DNA of 64,000 nt from Actinomycetota bacterium (GCA_027313705.1 DAHVDE010000037.1:1-64000), one strand, 5' to 3'. Positions 42,506 through 52,462 are shown, numbered from the stretch's first letter. Made by a program: numbers and translations. The notes: generated by a model from the sequence alone, not told the origin.

Positions 42506-45022
42506 GTGAGGGCTGTAGTCATGGCGGGCGGTGAGGGGACAAGGCTGCGCCCGATGACCGCTAACCAGCCAAAGCCGCTGCTGCCCGTGGTCAACAAGCC
42601 GATCATGGAACACGTGCTGCGGTTGCTACGCAAGCACAGCTTTGACGAGACCGTGGTCACGGTGCAGTTCCTCGCCTCGATGGTGCGGAACTACTTCGGT
42701 GACGGCGAAGAGTGGGGCATGGCGCTCCAGTACGCCACCGAGGACATCCCGCTTGGCACCGCCGGCAGCGTCAAGAACGCCGAGGACGCGCTGAAAGACG
42801 GTCCCTTCCTGGTCATCTCAGGCGACGCGCTGACCGACATCGACCTGACCGACCTGGTGAAGTTCCACAAGGACAAGGGCGCACTGGTCACGGTCGCGCT
42901 GGCGCGGGTGCCAGATCCGCTTGAGTTCGGCATCGTAATCGCGGACGAGGACGGCCAGATCCAGCGCTTCCTCGAGAAACCCACCTGGGGCCAGGTCTTC
43001 TCAGACACGGTGAACACCGGCATCTACGTGATGGAACCTGAGGTACTCGAACGAGTGCCCTCTGGCCAGGCGGTGGACTGGTCTGGTGACGTGTTCCCTG
43101 CGCTGCTCGAGGCGGGCGCGCCGGTTTACGGCTGGGTGGCAGACGGATACTGGGAAGACGTCGGCACGCACGAGGCTTACCACAGGGTGCAGGCCGACGT
43201 CCTGTCGGGCAAGGTCCAGGCTGATATCGACGGCTTCGAGGTGTCGCCTGGGGTCTGGGTGGCTGAAGGCGCCGAGGTGGACCCTGACGCGATCTTGACC
43301 GGGCCGCTGTGCATCGGGGACTACGCCAAGATCGAAGCTGGCGCTCAGCTACGCGAGTTCACCGTGATCGGCAGCAACGTGGTGGTGAAGGAGGGCGCCT
43401 TCCTGCATCGGGCCGTGGTGCACAACAATGTCTACGTCGGGGTAGGCGCGACCCTGCGTGGTTGCGTGATAGGGAAGAACACCGACATCATGGCCTCGGC
43501 GCGGATCGAGGAAGCCGCGATCGTCGGTGACGAGTGCCTGATCGAACCTGAGGCCTACATTTCAGCGGGGGTCAGGGTCTACCCCTTCAAGACCATCGAG
43601 GCTGGCGCCGTCGTCAACACCAGCGTGATCTGGGAGTCAAGGGGGCAGCGGACGCTGTTCGGACCGCGCGGGGTGTCCGGGCTGGTGAACGTGGAAATCA
43701 CGCCTGAACTGTGCGTGCGCCTGGCCAGCGCCTACGCGACCACGCTGAAGAAGGGCTCGGCGGTGACGACCTCCCGCGACGTCTCGCGGGCCGCGCGCGC
43801 ACTGAAGCGTGCCGTGCACGGCGCGCTCAACGCGAGCGCGATCAACGTCGTCGACCTAGAAGCCCAGCCGCTGCCTGTGGCCAGGTTCGAGACCGCACGC
43901 AGCGACTGCAGCGGCGGGATCGCGATGCGGACTACACCTGGTGACCCGCAGTCTGTAGACATCATCTTTCTCGACGAGGACGGTGCTGACCTGTCTGAGG
44001 CCAAGCAGCGGAAGCTGGAACGCGTGTTCTCCAGGCAGGAGTACCGCCGCGCGTTTCCCGGCGAGATCGCCGAGCTTACCTATCCGCCCAGGGTCATCGA
44101 GGCCTACACGGCCGACCTGCTCGGTTGCGTGGACATGACCGGCGTGCGGGACGCGAACCTCAAGGTGGTCGCCGACTGCGCGGGAGGCACCGCGTCGCTC
44201 GTGCTGCCAGGGCTGCTTGGCCGGATCGGCGTTGACGTGCTCACCGTTAACAACCGGCTGGACGAGGCTATGCCGACTCAGTCGCCGGCCCAGATCAGGG
44301 CCGACTTGCACCGGCTGGCCGAGCTCGTCTATTCGTCGCGGGCCGCGTTCGGAGTCAGATTCGACCCGGTGGGCGAGCGGATCATGCTGATCGACGACAA
44401 GGGCGCGCTGGTCAGCGACGACCGAGCCCTGCTCGTGGTGCTCGACCTGGTGGCGGCCGAGCGGCGGTCAGGCCGCGTGGTGCTCCCCGTGACCACGACG
44501 AGGGTTGCCGAGAGAGTCTGCCGCTATCACGACGTCGAGGTCGGCTGGACGCCTACTTCGCCGCACGGCCTGTACGAGGCGACCGCGGCCGACGACGTGA
44601 TCTTCGCCGCGGATGGGCGGGGCGGTTTCGTGGTGCCCGAGTTCTCCAGGTCGCTCGATGGCATCGCCGCCTTCACCAGGCTGCTCGGACTTGTCGCCAG
44701 GACCAGGCTCACACTCAGCCAGATCCACGCCCGCATCCCGGTCGCCCACCTGCTCAAGCGCTCGGTGCCGACGCCGTGGGCGGCCAAGGGCAGCGTGATG
44801 CGCACCGTCATGGAGGCGGCGGGCGGACGCGAGATCGATACCACCGATGGTGTCAGGGTCATCGAGCCTGGCCGGGGCTGGGCACTGGTGCTGCCCGACC
44901 CGGCGCTGGCGATCACGCACGTGTGGGCTGAAGGCCTAGATGGCAATACTGCCCAGGAATTTATTGACGAGTGGGCTAGCGTAGTAGAACAAGCAGGGAG
45001 GGAACGCAGCGGGTCACGGTGA
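42506..45022 (+). CDS. Mannose-1-phosphate guanylyltransferase with C-terminal phosphomannomutase-like domain
   Basis: 838 residues from a GTG with AGGAG upstream. Residues 1-235 are a nucleotidyltransferase (MRAVVMAGGEGTRLRPMT, NKPIMEH, DALTDIDL, EKP). About 240-375 are left-handed beta-helix repeats (GVWVAEGAEVDPDAILTGPLCIGD). The rest resembles phosphohexomutases, but the catalytic Ser loop (TASHNP in true enzymes) reads RTTPGDP near 475, so mutase activity is doubtful. Proteins with this architecture are common in actinobacteria and are assigned to GDP-mannose supply. Confidence 0.88.
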   Translation: MRAVVMAGGEGTRLRPMTANQPKPLLPVVNKPIMEHVLRLLRKHSFDETVVTVQFLASMVRNYFGDGEEWGMALQYATEDIPLGTAGSVKNAEDALKDGPFLVISGDALTDIDLTDLVKFHKDKGALVTVALARVPDPLEFGIVIADEDGQIQRFLEKPTWGQVFSDTVNTGIYVMEPEVLERVPSGQAVDWSGDVFPALLEAGAPVYGWVADGYWEDVGTHEAYHRVQADVLSGKVQADIDGFEVSPGVWVAEGAEVDPDAILTGPLCIGDYAKIEAGAQLREFTVIGSNVVVKEGAFLHRAVVHNNVYVGVGATLRGCVIGKNTDIMASARIEEAAIVGDECLIEPEAYISAGVRVYPFKTIEAGAVVNTSVIWESRGQRTLFGPRGVSGLVNVEITPELCVRLASAYATTLKKGSAVTTSRDVSRAARALKRAVHGALNASAINVVDLEAQPLPVARFETARSDCSGGIAMRTTPGDPQSVDIIFLDEDGADLSEAKQRKLERVFSRQEYRRAFPGEIAELTYPPRVIEAYTADLLGCVDMTGVRDANLKVVADCAGGTASLVLPGLLGRIGVDVLTVNNRLDEAMPTQSPAQIRADLHRLAELVYSSRAAFGVRFDPVGERIMLIDDKGALVSDDRALLVVLDLVAAERRSGRVVLPVTTTRVAERVCRYHDVEVGWTPTSPHGLYEATAADDVIFAADGRGGFVVPEFSRSLDGIAAFTRLLGLVARTRLTLSQIHARIPVAHLLKRSVPTPWAAKGSVMRTVMEAAGGREIDTTDGVRVIEPGRGWALVLPDPALAITHVWAEGLDGNTAQEFIDEWASVVEQAGRERSGSR

Positions 45023-45148
45023 AGGCCGACGCGTCACTACCTGAGCGTGCGACAATTATCGTGGTTAAGTGACGGTTGTCTGTCCAGCGGGTAGCGGCGC
45101 GGTGTTCGGTGTTTACAGCATAGGCGCCCGGCGTCGGAGGTGTAGAGC

Positions 45149-45958
45149 GTGATCTGGCGATGGCGCCGCAAGCGGCAGCGGACTGCTGACGGGCAGGACC
45201 AGGTGCCGCAGGACTCGGGGGCACCGGCCAGCCAGAGCGGCAGCGCGCGGCAAGCCGGCCAGCGGCCGCAGCCTCAGGTAACCTGGCCGGGAGTCGCGAA
45301 CTCGGGGGGTTACGATGCGCGCACCGATGTCTTCTCCATCAACGACCTGCCTGCCGCGTCGCGGCACGGCGGTTCGCAGCACGGAGGTCCGCAGCACGGC
45401 GGTTCGCAGCACGGCAACGGCGGGCTAGGCCGCCAGATGCCAGGAATTTACTGCCCGAAGTGCGGCGCGGCCAACCAGGCGAATGCCAGGTTCTGCTCGC
45501 AGTGCGCTACGCCGCTCACCCGCGATCGCGCTACGGCGGGCGAGACGACCTCGCTGATTTTCGCCGGCGCAGAGCCGACGGAGGCCGAGCCGACCGATCA
45601 GGCCGTCGCCGACGCGGCCACGGTGGACACCTTGCCGCCCAACACGGCGCTGCTCGTGGTCAGGAGAGGCCCGAACGAGGGCAGCAGGTTCCTGCTCGAC
45701 AGTCAGGTCACCGAGGTTGGCCGTCGGCCCGACAGCGATATTTTCCTCGACGACGTCACGGTTTCCAGGCGGCACGCCGAGTTCTATCGCTCGGGCGGCA
45801 AGTTCGCTGTGCGTGATGTCGGCAGCCTCAACGGCACCTACGTCAACAGGAACCGAATCGAAGAGGCGGCGCTCAACGGCGGCGACGAGGTCCAGATCGG
45901 CAAGTTCCGCATGGTGTTCCTGCAAGGCCGCCTGTCGCACGCCGAGAGCGGCGTCTAG
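45149..45958 (+). CDS. FHA-domain signalling protein with zinc ribbon (GarA/OdhI-like)
   Basis: 269 residues from a GTG. Basic, Gln/Gly-rich N terminus, a HGGSQ tandem repeat (72-88), a zinc ribbon CPKC...CSQC (Cys102, 105, 116, 119), the motif GETTSLIF with Thr133/Thr134, and a C-terminal FHA domain (EVGRRPDSDIFLDDVTVSRRHAEF, VGSLNGTYVNRNRI). In GarA and OdhI the ETTS motif is phosphorylated by PknB/PknG and then bound by its own FHA domain, switching off control of 2-oxoglutarate metabolism. The genomic position before ftsR is typical for GarA. Confidence 0.88.
   Translation: MIWRWRRKRQRTADGQDQVPQDSGAPASQSGSARQAGQRPQPQVTWPGVANSGGYDARTDVFSINDLPAASRHGGSQHGGPQHGGSQHGNGGLGRQMPGIYCPKCGAANQANARFCSQCATPLTRDRATAGETTSLIFAGAEPTEAEPTDQAVADAATVDTLPPNTALLVVRRGPNEGSRFLLDSQVTEVGRRPDSDIFLDDVTVSRRHAEFYRSGGKFAVRDVGSLNGTYVNRNRIEEAALNGGDEVQIGKFRMVFLQGRLSHAESGV
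45365..45409. repeat. 15-bp in-frame tandem repeat in the FHA gene, three copies
   Basis: CACGGCGGTTCGCAG and two variants (45365, 45380, 45395), giving HGGSQ-HGGPQ-HGGSQ in the linker. Confidence 0.95.
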
Positions 45959-45972
45959 GTGCACGGGACGGG

Positions 45973-46761
45973 ATGAACGCTTCGTTTTCGCGATCGTACC
46001 TCGGCATTGGCGAGGTACTAGTCGAGTTGCGGGCGGAATTTCCGGATATTAGCGTCTCAAAGATTCGCTTCCTCGAGGCCGAGGGACTGATCAGCCCGGC
46101 GCGATCGCCTTCCGGTTACCGCCGGTTCAGCCCGGCCGATGTCGACCAGCTTCGCTTCATCTTGATCGCGCAGCGCGACGAGTACCTTCCGCTGAAGGTC
46201 ATCAAGGAGCGTCTTGCCGCCCGCTCGGCCGTCAGGGACAGCGCTGGCCGGGACAATGCTGAGCACGTGAACCGCATGGAGATGGTGAGCAGGCGGGAGT
46301 TGCTCGATGCCGCGGGGATCGACGAGACGCAGCTGGCCGAGCTTGAGACGCATGGCCTGATCAGGCGGGCGGGCAGGCTTTACGGTCAGGACGCACTCGA
46401 CGTGGCGGCCGCCGTGGCCGGCCTGGCGCGCTTCGGCGTGCAGGCCAGGAACCTGCGTGCGGTAGTGATCGCTGCCGAGCGTGACGTCGCGCTGATTGAG
46501 CAGTTGGCCGGCCCGGTGCTGAAGCAGCGGGACCCGTCGGCCAGGAGGTCGGCTGCCAAGACGGCACGGCAGATCGCAGTGCTGCTCCTGCGCCTGCACG
46601 GCGCGATGCTCGAGTCGGGGCTGGCAGAGGCGGGACTCGCAGAGGGGGGACTCGCAGAGGGGGGACTGGCAGAGCGGGGACTGGCAGAGGCGGGACTGGC
46701 CGGCCGGGTCGGTACCGGGCAGGCCGCCGATGGCCATGGCCGGGCGATGAAAGGGGCCTAG
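45973..46761 (+). CDS. ftsR: MerR-type regulator FtsR
   Basis: 262 residues. N-terminal MerR HTH: YLGIGEVLVELRAEFPDISVSKIRFLEAEGLISPARSPSGYRRFS over residues 9-53, with long linker helices after it. The FtsR group controls ftsZ in corynebacteria and always lies next to the GarA-type FHA gene, as here (14 bp apart). The C terminus contains a GLAEx pentapeptide repeated five and a half times, in DNA of 15-bp units; the rest of the family does not have it as far as I know. Confidence 0.87.
   Translation: MNASFSRSYLGIGEVLVELRAEFPDISVSKIRFLEAEGLISPARSPSGYRRFSPADVDQLRFILIAQRDEYLPLKVIKERLAARSAVRDSAGRDNAEHVNRMEMVSRRELLDAAGIDETQLAELETHGLIRRAGRLYGQDALDVAAAVAGLARFGVQARNLRAVVIAAERDVALIEQLAGPVLKQRDPSARRSAAKTARQIAVLLLRLHGAMLESGLAEAGLAEGGLAEGGLAERGLAEAGLAGRVGTGQAADGHGRAMKGA
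46618..46701. repeat. 15-bp in-frame tandem repeat in ftsR, 5.5 copies
   Basis: Units GGRCTSGCAGAGGCG (with small variants) begin at 46618, 46633, 46648, 46663 and 46678, then a partial one. They encode GLAEA/GLAEG/GLAEG/GLAER/GLAEA. Confidence 0.95.
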
Positions 46762-47051
46762 ATCCTTGATCGGGGTTTAGCGGCTGGCTGGAGGCTGGTT
46801 CTGGCACAACTGGATCGTCGGCGCATCCGTCAAGCGATCCCTGACCGCCTAGGACCATTAGTCCTGACCGCACCAGAATCCTCGATCAACGATCTAGCCG
46901 TCCATGCAGGGTCCTGCCCAGCACATTAGGGGGTGTACGTTGGCTAGGAGTGCCCATTGGCGGAGTGGGGTCAGCGCATAAAGGGAAAGATCGGTGTCAG
47001 CCCGAACATCGGTGAACACCATGCAGGACCGACTAGCAGGACGGAGTCGCG
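46762..47051. other. Intergenic region between ftsR and the nuclease gene
   Basis: 290 bp with no gene recognised. Lower GC than its surroundings. It probably holds the promoter of the bifunctional-nuclease gene; AGGACCATTAGTCCT near 46850 is an inverted repeat that could be an operator. Confidence 0.4.
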
Positions 47052-47522
47052 GTGAAGGAGATGGAGGTCGTCGGCGTCCGCGTCGAGATGCCAACGAATA
47101 ACCCCATCGTGCTGCTGAAGGAGACGAGCGGTGAGCGTTACCTCCCGATCTGGATCGGGCCGATGGAGGCAACGGCCATCGCACTCGCTCAGCAGGGCAT
47201 GGTTCCGGCTCGGCCGCTCACTCACGACTTGATGCGTGACATACTGACCGCGCTGAAGGTCGAGCTCAGGCAGGTCAACATCACCGCCCTGCGGGACGGG
47301 ATCTTCTTCGCTGACCTCGTCTTCTCCAACGGCACCACGGTCAGTGCCAGGCCGTCAGACTCGATCGCCCTGGCGCTGCGCACCGGGACCGCTATCTTCG
47401 CCCACGACGACATACTCGACGAGGCTGGCGTCTCGATACCCGACGAGCAGGAAGATGAGGTCGAGAAGTTCCGCGAGTTCCTCGACAACATCACGCCAGA
47501 AGACTTTGGCAGTGCCACCTAA
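47052..47522 (+). CDS. Bifunctional nuclease-family protein (DUF151)
   Basis: 156 residues from a GTG. Complete DUF151: NPIVLLKETSGERYLPIWIGPMEATAIALA, RPLTHDLMRDILTALKVE, ITALRDGIFFADLVF and ARPSDSIALALRTG (a conserved acidic pocket), then an acidic tail. Plant and bacterial members cut DNA and RNA in vitro. The family sits beside ftsR and gcv genes throughout actinobacteria, for reasons not known. Confidence 0.92.
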   Translation: MKEMEVVGVRVEMPTNNPIVLLKETSGERYLPIWIGPMEATAIALAQQGMVPARPLTHDLMRDILTALKVELRQVNITALRDGIFFADLVFSNGTTVSARPSDSIALALRTGTAIFAHDDILDEAGVSIPDEQEDEVEKFREFLDNITPEDFGSAT

Positions 47523-47613
47523 TGTGCGCTACCTGAACGACGCGCCGGCCGCGATCGTTGACCATCCCTGGCGGGTGGCCTACCGTGCGTAAGGTGGGCG
47601 CTCGGAGGTGGAT

Positions 47614-48231
47614 GTGGCGGTAACAGGCGGACATGACGAGCGCGCGCGCCATGATGCAGTTTCCTCCATGGCGGGAGAGCAGGGCCTGCTCTTTGACGAC
47701 GCGCCGCCTGCCGCGCACAGCTTCGGCCAGCAGGACGAGGAGATCGGCTTCCGCGGCACGACGGCTTGCGCGATCGCGGGCATTACCTACCGGCAGCTTG
47801 ACTACTGGGCCAGGACGGGCTTCGTAGAGCCAAGCATCAGGCCAGCCAAGGGCTCTGGTTCACAGCGCCTCTACGGTTTCCGTGACATCCTGGTGCTCAA
47901 GGTGGTCAAGCGCCTGCTCGACACCGGCATCTCGCTGCAGCAGATCCGTACGGCAGTGACGGTTCTGCGTGAGCACGGGCTGACCGACTTGGCCAAGATC
48001 ACCCTGATGAGCGATGGTGCAAGCGTCTACGCCTGCACCTCACCTGACGAGGTGATCGATCTGCTCCGGGGCGGGCAGGGCGTCTTCGGCATTGCCCTCG
48101 GCAAGGTCTGGCAGGAAGTAGAAGGCTCCCTGGCCGACTTTCCGGCCGCGACCGGCGAGGACGGCGGGGTACCAGGGGATCACTCCGGCACGGACGAGCT
48201 AGCAAGCCGCCGCGCCCGCCGCATAAGCTAA
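47614..48231 (+). CDS. MerR-family regulator of the gcvP neighbourhood
   Basis: 205 residues from GTG 47614, since GGAGG lies 5 nt before it and overlaps the alternative GTG at 47608. MerR HTH with GITYRQLDYWARTGFVEPSIRPAKGSGSQRLYGFRDILVLKVVKRLLDTGISLQQIRTAV split over residues about 57-112. Conserved neighbour of gcvP, so possibly a regulator of glycine cleavage or of the FHA/ftsR set. C-terminal part acidic and unrecognised. Confidence 0.88.
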   Translation: MAVTGGHDERARHDAVSSMAGEQGLLFDDAPPAAHSFGQQDEEIGFRGTTACAIAGITYRQLDYWARTGFVEPSIRPAKGSGSQRLYGFRDILVLKVVKRLLDTGISLQQIRTAVTVLREHGLTDLAKITLMSDGASVYACTSPDEVIDLLRGGQGVFGIALGKVWQEVEGSLADFPAATGEDGGVPGDHSGTDELASRRARRIS

Positions 48232-48344
48232 GCACGCAAAAGCCCTGCCGCCCGACTTCGCGCCGCAGTGGGTCTCGTGATCGCGGTCCGGGTCTTCCGC
48301 TGGGACGACGTCTAGAAGCGGTAAGCTCGAATCAGCCACCGACA

Positions 48345-48430
48345 CCGTCCGGGAGAGTCCGCGCGCATCCAGCGCGCGGCGCCGAAGGGGCAACCTCCCC
48401 GGAACCTCTCAGGCCAAAGGACCGGACGGG
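48345..48430 (+). promoter_or_regulatory. Glycine riboswitch aptamer
   Basis: P1 is CCGTCC (48345-48350) with GGACGG (48424-48429). The conserved blocks CGGGAGAG, GCGCCGAAGGGGCAA, CCTCCCCGGAA and CTCTCAGGCCAAAGGACC are all present in order. One aptamer is clear; a full second aptamer is not visible. It lies upstream of gcvP, the standard target, and should switch the gene on when glycine is high. Confidence 0.95.
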
Positions 48431-48441
48431 AACAGGCGACT

Positions 48442-48514
48442 CTGGAGTGCCGTGCCGCGAGCACGCTGCATGACTGAGGGGGAGCGGCCTATCAGCGACC
48501 CCCGACTCCAGGAG
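48442..48514 (+). promoter_or_regulatory. Probable expression platform of the glycine riboswitch
   Basis: CTGGAGT (48442-48448) is complementary to ACTCCAG (48505-48511), enclosing a GGGGG/CCCCC pair (48478-48482 with 48499-48503). The distal strand includes the first bases of the AGGAG Shine-Dalgarno (48510-48514) for the gcvP GTG at 48522. It could hide the ribosome-binding site. Pairing is read by eye, not computed. Confidence 0.55.
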
Positions 48515-48521
48515 CGCGCCA

Positions 48522-51317
48522 GTGAAGTTCTCTGACCGGCACATCGGCCCGGACCGCGCCGAGCAGCAGCGCATGCTGGAAACCCTCGGATACGCCAGCC
48601 TCGATGCTTTGACGCAAGCGGCGCTTCCGCCCGGCCTGGCCGCCGCCAAGCCGCTGAACCTCCAGGCAGAAGGCCTGAGCGAGGACCAGGTACTCGCGGA
48701 ACTGCGCCGCCTGGCGGCGAAGAACCAGGTCCTGACCTCGATGATCGGCCTGGGCTATTACGGCACCATCACTCCGCCGGTGATCAGGCGTAACGTGCTC
48801 GAGAGCCCGGCGTGGTACACGGCCTATACCCCATACCAGCCAGAAATCTCCCAGGGCCGCCTCGAGGCATTGCTGAACTTCCAGACCATGGTCGAGGACC
48901 TGACCGGGCTGCCTGTCGCCGGAGCTTCCATGCTCGACGAGGCGACGGCCGCGGCCGAGGCGATGACGCTGGCACATCGCTCGACCAAGCGGGGCAAGAT
49001 TTTCCTCGCCGACGCCGACTGCCTGCCCCAGACGCTCGCCGTCCTCGCCACCAGGGCCGAGCCGCTCGGCTTCGACCTGGTGACCGGCGAACTGACGCCC
49101 GAGCTCATCGCCGGGCAGCAGGAAGGCGAACTGTTCGGAGTTCTCCTTCAGTACCCGGGCGCGAGCGGCCGCGTCGGTGACCCGCGCCAGGTGATCGAGG
49201 CCGCGCACGCCAAGGGCGCTCTGGTGGTGATGGCCGCTGACCTGCTGGCCCTGGCGATGCTGACGCCGCCTGGCGAGCTCGGTGCCGACATCGCGGTCGG
49301 CAGCACGCAGCGCTTCGGCGTCCCGATGGGTTACGGCGGCCCGCACGCCGGCTATATCTGCGTCCGCGACGATCTCAAGCGCCAGCTTCCCGGCCGCCTC
49401 GTGGGAGTCTCGGTCGACGCGGACGGCCACCCGGCCTACCGCCTGGCGCTTCAGGCGCGAGAGCAGCACATCAGGCGCGAGAAGGCGACAAGCAACATCT
49501 GCACCGCCCAGGTATTGCTGGCCGTGATCGCCGCCATGTATGCGACGTACCACGGTCCCGGCGGGCTCAGGGAGATCGCGCGACGGGTCGCGGGGAAGGC
49601 CGCGACCCTGGCGGCGACCCTCACGGCCGCGGGCTTCTCGCTGCGGGCAGATGACTACTTCGACACGGTGGCCGTCGAGGTGCCGGACGCGGCGGCGGCG
49701 TTGGAGCGCGCGCTTGCCGCTGGCTACAACCTCTACCTCGCGGCGGCGGATACCATCCAGATCGCCTGCGACGAGACCACGACCGACCAGCACCTGCTCG
49801 ATGTGGCGGGCGCCATCGCCGGGCGCCAGGTCGGGCTCGTGCCCGCGGCTCCGGCTGTGCCGGCCGGCCTGGCGCGCACCAGCGGGTTCCTGACTCACCC
49901 GGTCTTCAACAGCCATCACAGCGAGACGTCGATGCTCCGCTACCTGCGGCGGCTCTCCGACTTCGACATCGCGCTCGACCGGTCGATGATCCCGCTCGGC
50001 TCGTGCACGATGAAGCTGAACGCCACCGCCGAGATGGAGCCGATCTCCTGGCCGCAGTTCGCCAGCCTGCACCCGTTCGTGCCTGCAGCTCAGGCGGCCG
50101 GCTACCGCGAGCTGATCTGCGACCTGGCCGACGCCCTGGCCGAGATCACCGGTTACGACGCGGTCAGTCTCCAGCCCAACGCGGGTTCCCAGGGTGAGTT
50201 GGCCGGCCTGCTGGCGATCAGGAACTACCACCGCTCGCGTAACTCGCCGCAGCGCACCGTCTGCCTGATTCCCGAGTCTGCCCACGGCACCAATGCCGCC
50301 TCGGCCGTGCTGGCCGGCCTGCGGGTCGTGGTCGTCAAGTGCGGTGGTGACGGCGCGATCGACCTGGACGACCTGCGTGCGAAGCTCGACGCGCACGCGG
50401 GCTCGGTGGCCGCGATCATGGCGACCTACCCGTCGACCAACGGCGTGTTCGAGTCGACGGTCGCGAAAGTCTGCGACCTGGTGCACGAGGCGGGCGGCCA
50501 GGTCTACGTGGACGGCGCGAACTTGAATGCCCTGGTCGGCCTGGCCAGGCCGGCCGAGTTCGGTGCCGACGTCTCGCACCTGAACCTGCACAAGACGTTC
50601 TGCATTCCGCACGGCGGCGGCGGTCCCGGTGTCGGCCCGGTCGCGGTGCGTGCGCACCTGGCGCCTTTCCTGCCGGAAAAGGCCGGCCAGGTGGCGGCGG
50701 CGCCTTACGGCTCGGCGAGCATCCTGCCGATCTCCCTGGCCTACCTGAGGCTCATGGGCGCGGAAGACCTGCGCAGGGCCACTCAGGTCGCGATCTTGAA
50801 CGCGAACTACATCGCCAGGCGGCTTGCGCCGTACTTTCCCGTGCTGTACTCCGGCCACGGCGGCCTCGTCGCGCACGAGTGCATACTCGACCTTCGGCAG
50901 ATCACCGCGCGCACCGACGTCACCGCCGAGGACGTGGCCAAGCGGCTGATCGACTACGGCTTCCACGCGCCGACGATGTCGTTCCCGGTGGCCGGCACCT
51001 TGATGGTGGAGCCTACCGAGAGCGAGAACCTAGCCGAGATCGACAGGTTCTGCGACGCGATGATCTCGATCGCCGGCGAGATCGCGAAGGTCGGCACCGA
51101 GTACGACGCCAAGGACAACCCGCTGAAGAACGCGCCGCACACCGCGTCGATGCTGCTCGCCGACGAGTGGGAGCACGGGTATTCGCGGACGGTCGCCGCC
51201 TACCCGGTCGGCGGCGACCGGCGCGGCAAGTACTGGCCGCCGGTCCGCCGGATCGAAGCCGCTTACGGCGACCGTCACCTGGTCTGCGCCTGCCCGCCGC
51301 CCGAGGCGTTCGAGTAA
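48522..51317 (+). CDS. gcvP: Glycine dehydrogenase (decarboxylating) GcvP
   Basis: 931 residues, the long single-chain P protein. N-terminal [61 protein letters not shown] and the PLP lysine in [17 protein letters not shown] near residue 689. Catalyses the PLP-dependent decarboxylation of glycine with transfer to the lipoyl H protein. GTG start chosen from AGGAG at 48510. gcvH and gcvT are not in this window. The 3' end overlaps hpnB by 43 bp, convergently. Confidence 0.97.
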   Translation: MKFSDRHIGPDRAEQQRMLETLGYASLDALTQAALPPGLAAAKPLNLQAEGLSEDQVLAELRRLAAKNQVLTSMIGLGYYGTITPPVIRRNVLESPAWYTAYTPYQPEISQGRLEALLNFQTMVEDLTGLPVAGASMLDEATAAAEAMTLAHRSTKRGKIFLADADCLPQTLAVLATRAEPLGFDLVTGELTPELIAGQQEGELFGVLLQYPGASGRVGDPRQVIEAAHAKGALVVMAADLLALAMLTPPGELGADIAVGSTQRFGVPMGYGGPHAGYICVRDDLKRQLPGRLVGVSVDADGHPAYRLALQAREQHIRREKATSNICTAQVLLAVIAAMYATYHGPGGLREIARRVAGKAATLAATLTAAGFSLRADDYFDTVAVEVPDAAAALERALAAGYNLYLAAADTIQIACDETTTDQHLLDVAGAIAGRQVGLVPAAPAVPAGLARTSGFLTHPVFNSHHSETSMLRYLRRLSDFDIALDRSMIPLGSCTMKLNATAEMEPISWPQFASLHPFVPAAQAAGYRELICDLADALAEITGYDAVSLQPNAGSQGELAGLLAIRNYHRSRNSPQRTVCLIPESAHGTNAASAVLAGLRVVVVKCGGDGAIDLDDLRAKLDAHAGSVAAIMATYPSTNGVFESTVAKVCDLVHEAGGQVYVDGANLNALVGLARPAEFGADVSHLNLHKTFCIPHGGGGPGVGPVAVRAHLAPFLPEKAGQVAAAPYGSASILPISLAYLRLMGAEDLRRATQVAILNANYIARRLAPYFPVLYSGHGGLVAHECILDLRQITARTDVTAEDVAKRLIDYGFHAPTMSFPVAGTLMVEPTESENLAEIDRFCDAMISIAGEIAKVGTEYDAKDNPLKNAPHTASMLLADEWEHGYSRTVAAYPVGGDRRGKYWPPVRRIEAAYGDRHLVCACPPPEAFE

Positions 51318-52441
51318 GCGAATCGCCCCTTCCACTCTCCGCCCCGGCCCGTATGGTGCCGCCAGCCAGAACTGATCGTCATGGCCGCGTACACGGCCGC
51401 GATCAGCGGCAGGCTCGGCGCGCGGGCCGGGGACAGCCGGCTGAGCCTCAGCACCGGCAGGTAGGTCGCCGACATGATCGCCCACGCGCAGAAACCCGCG
51501 CCCGTCAGCCAGGGGTCCGCCAGCGCGGCGCCCGCGAGCGCCGCGGCAGGTGGCAGCAGGTACAGCCAGCCAAGCCCGACCACGGTCATGGCCAGCGCGA
51601 CGGGGGAGTACCTCAGCTGGGTATAGGCACTGCGTGCCACCATGTCCCAGATCGGCGCCAGGCCGGCGTACCTGCGGATGCTCCTGACGTTGGTGGTGAA
51701 CCCGAGCCAGATGGAGTTACCCGCTCGCGCCAGCAGCGTGCCGAGGGCGACGTCGTCGATCCTTGCGCCGCGGATCCCGGCAAGCCCTCCGGCCGAGACC
51801 AGCGCCGACCTGCGCACCAGCATGCACCCGCCAGCGGCTGCCGCCGTCTTGCCCAGGTTGACCCGCCTGAACGGGTAGAGCATGGCGAAGAAGTAGACGA
51901 AAGCGGGAATCAGCAGCCGTTCGGCGGCGCTGTCGCACCGCAGCAGCGCCATCTGCGACACCAGTGCCCGGCCGTCCGCGCAGGCGACTAGGCCGCGCAC
52001 GACGTCAGGCTCGCAGGCAATGTCAGCGTCGGTGAACAGCAGGTACTCCGGGTCGCCAGCTGCCTGGACGCCCTGCGCCATCGCCCAGACCTTGCCTGCC
52101 CATCCGGCGGGCGGCTGACTGCCTGAGACCACCTTGACCCCGAGTCCGCGCGCGACTTCGCCGGTGCCGTCCGAGCTCTCGTCGTCGACAAGGACAACGC
52201 CGAGCTTGCCGGGATAGTCCTGGCCGAGCAGGGCAGGCAGGGTCAGCGGCAGCACGTCGGCCTCGTTCCTTGCCGGGATGACCGCGACGACGTCCGGCCA
52301 GGTCGCAGGAGGGCAGGGTGGAGGAAGCCGCTGGTCAGTACGCCAGAAGCGGCCGTGGCAGGCGGCCAGGTACACCCAGGCGAGCAGGGCGAGGCACGCG
52401 GCGGAGAAGGCGACTGGCAAGGCGTCAGCAAGCACGGGCAC
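51275..52441 (-). CDS. hpnB: Hopene-associated glycosyltransferase HpnB
   Basis: 388 residues from a GTG at 52441 (or 386 from 52435). N-terminal helix, then a GT2 domain: [104 protein letters not shown] and [12 protein letters not shown], then three or four C-terminal membrane helices and GGEWKGR. This matches HpnB of hopanoid gene sets. The last 14 codons lie inside the gcvP 3' end. No other hopanoid gene (shc, hpnC-H) is here. No ribosome-binding site is visible at either GTG. Confidence 0.87.
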   Translation of the reverse strand: MPVLADALPVAFSAACLALLAWVYLAACHGRFWRTDQRLPPPCPPATWPDVVAVIPARNEADVLPLTLPALLGQDYPGKLGVVLVDDESSDGTGEVARGLGVKVVSGSQPPAGWAGKVWAMAQGVQAAGDPEYLLFTDADIACEPDVVRGLVACADGRALVSQMALLRCDSAAERLLIPAFVYFFAMLYPFRRVNLGKTAAAAGGCMLVRRSALVSAGGLAGIRGARIDDVALGTLLARAGNSIWLGFTTNVRSIRRYAGLAPIWDMVARSAYTQLRYSPVALAMTVVGLGWLYLLPPAAALAGAALADPWLTGAGFCAWAIMSATYLPVLRLSRLSPARAPSLPLIAAVYAAMTISSGWRHHTGRGGEWKGRFAYSNASGGGQAQTR

Positions 52442-52450
52442 AGCCTGGCA

Positions 52451-52456
52451 TATGCT
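52451..52456 (+). promoter_or_regulatory. -10 box of a probable leaderless promoter
   Basis: TATGCT, then 6 nt, then ATG 52463; no Shine-Dalgarno. Only 21 bp separate this ATG from the divergent hpnB start, so the two promoters must overlap. Confidence 0.55.
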
Positions 52457-52462
52457 GCCGGC

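Noticed and set aside
48492-50966. 824-codon open frame antisense to gcvP
   Set aside because: High-GC shadow frame with no motif; gcvP on the other strand is complete and behind a riboswitch.
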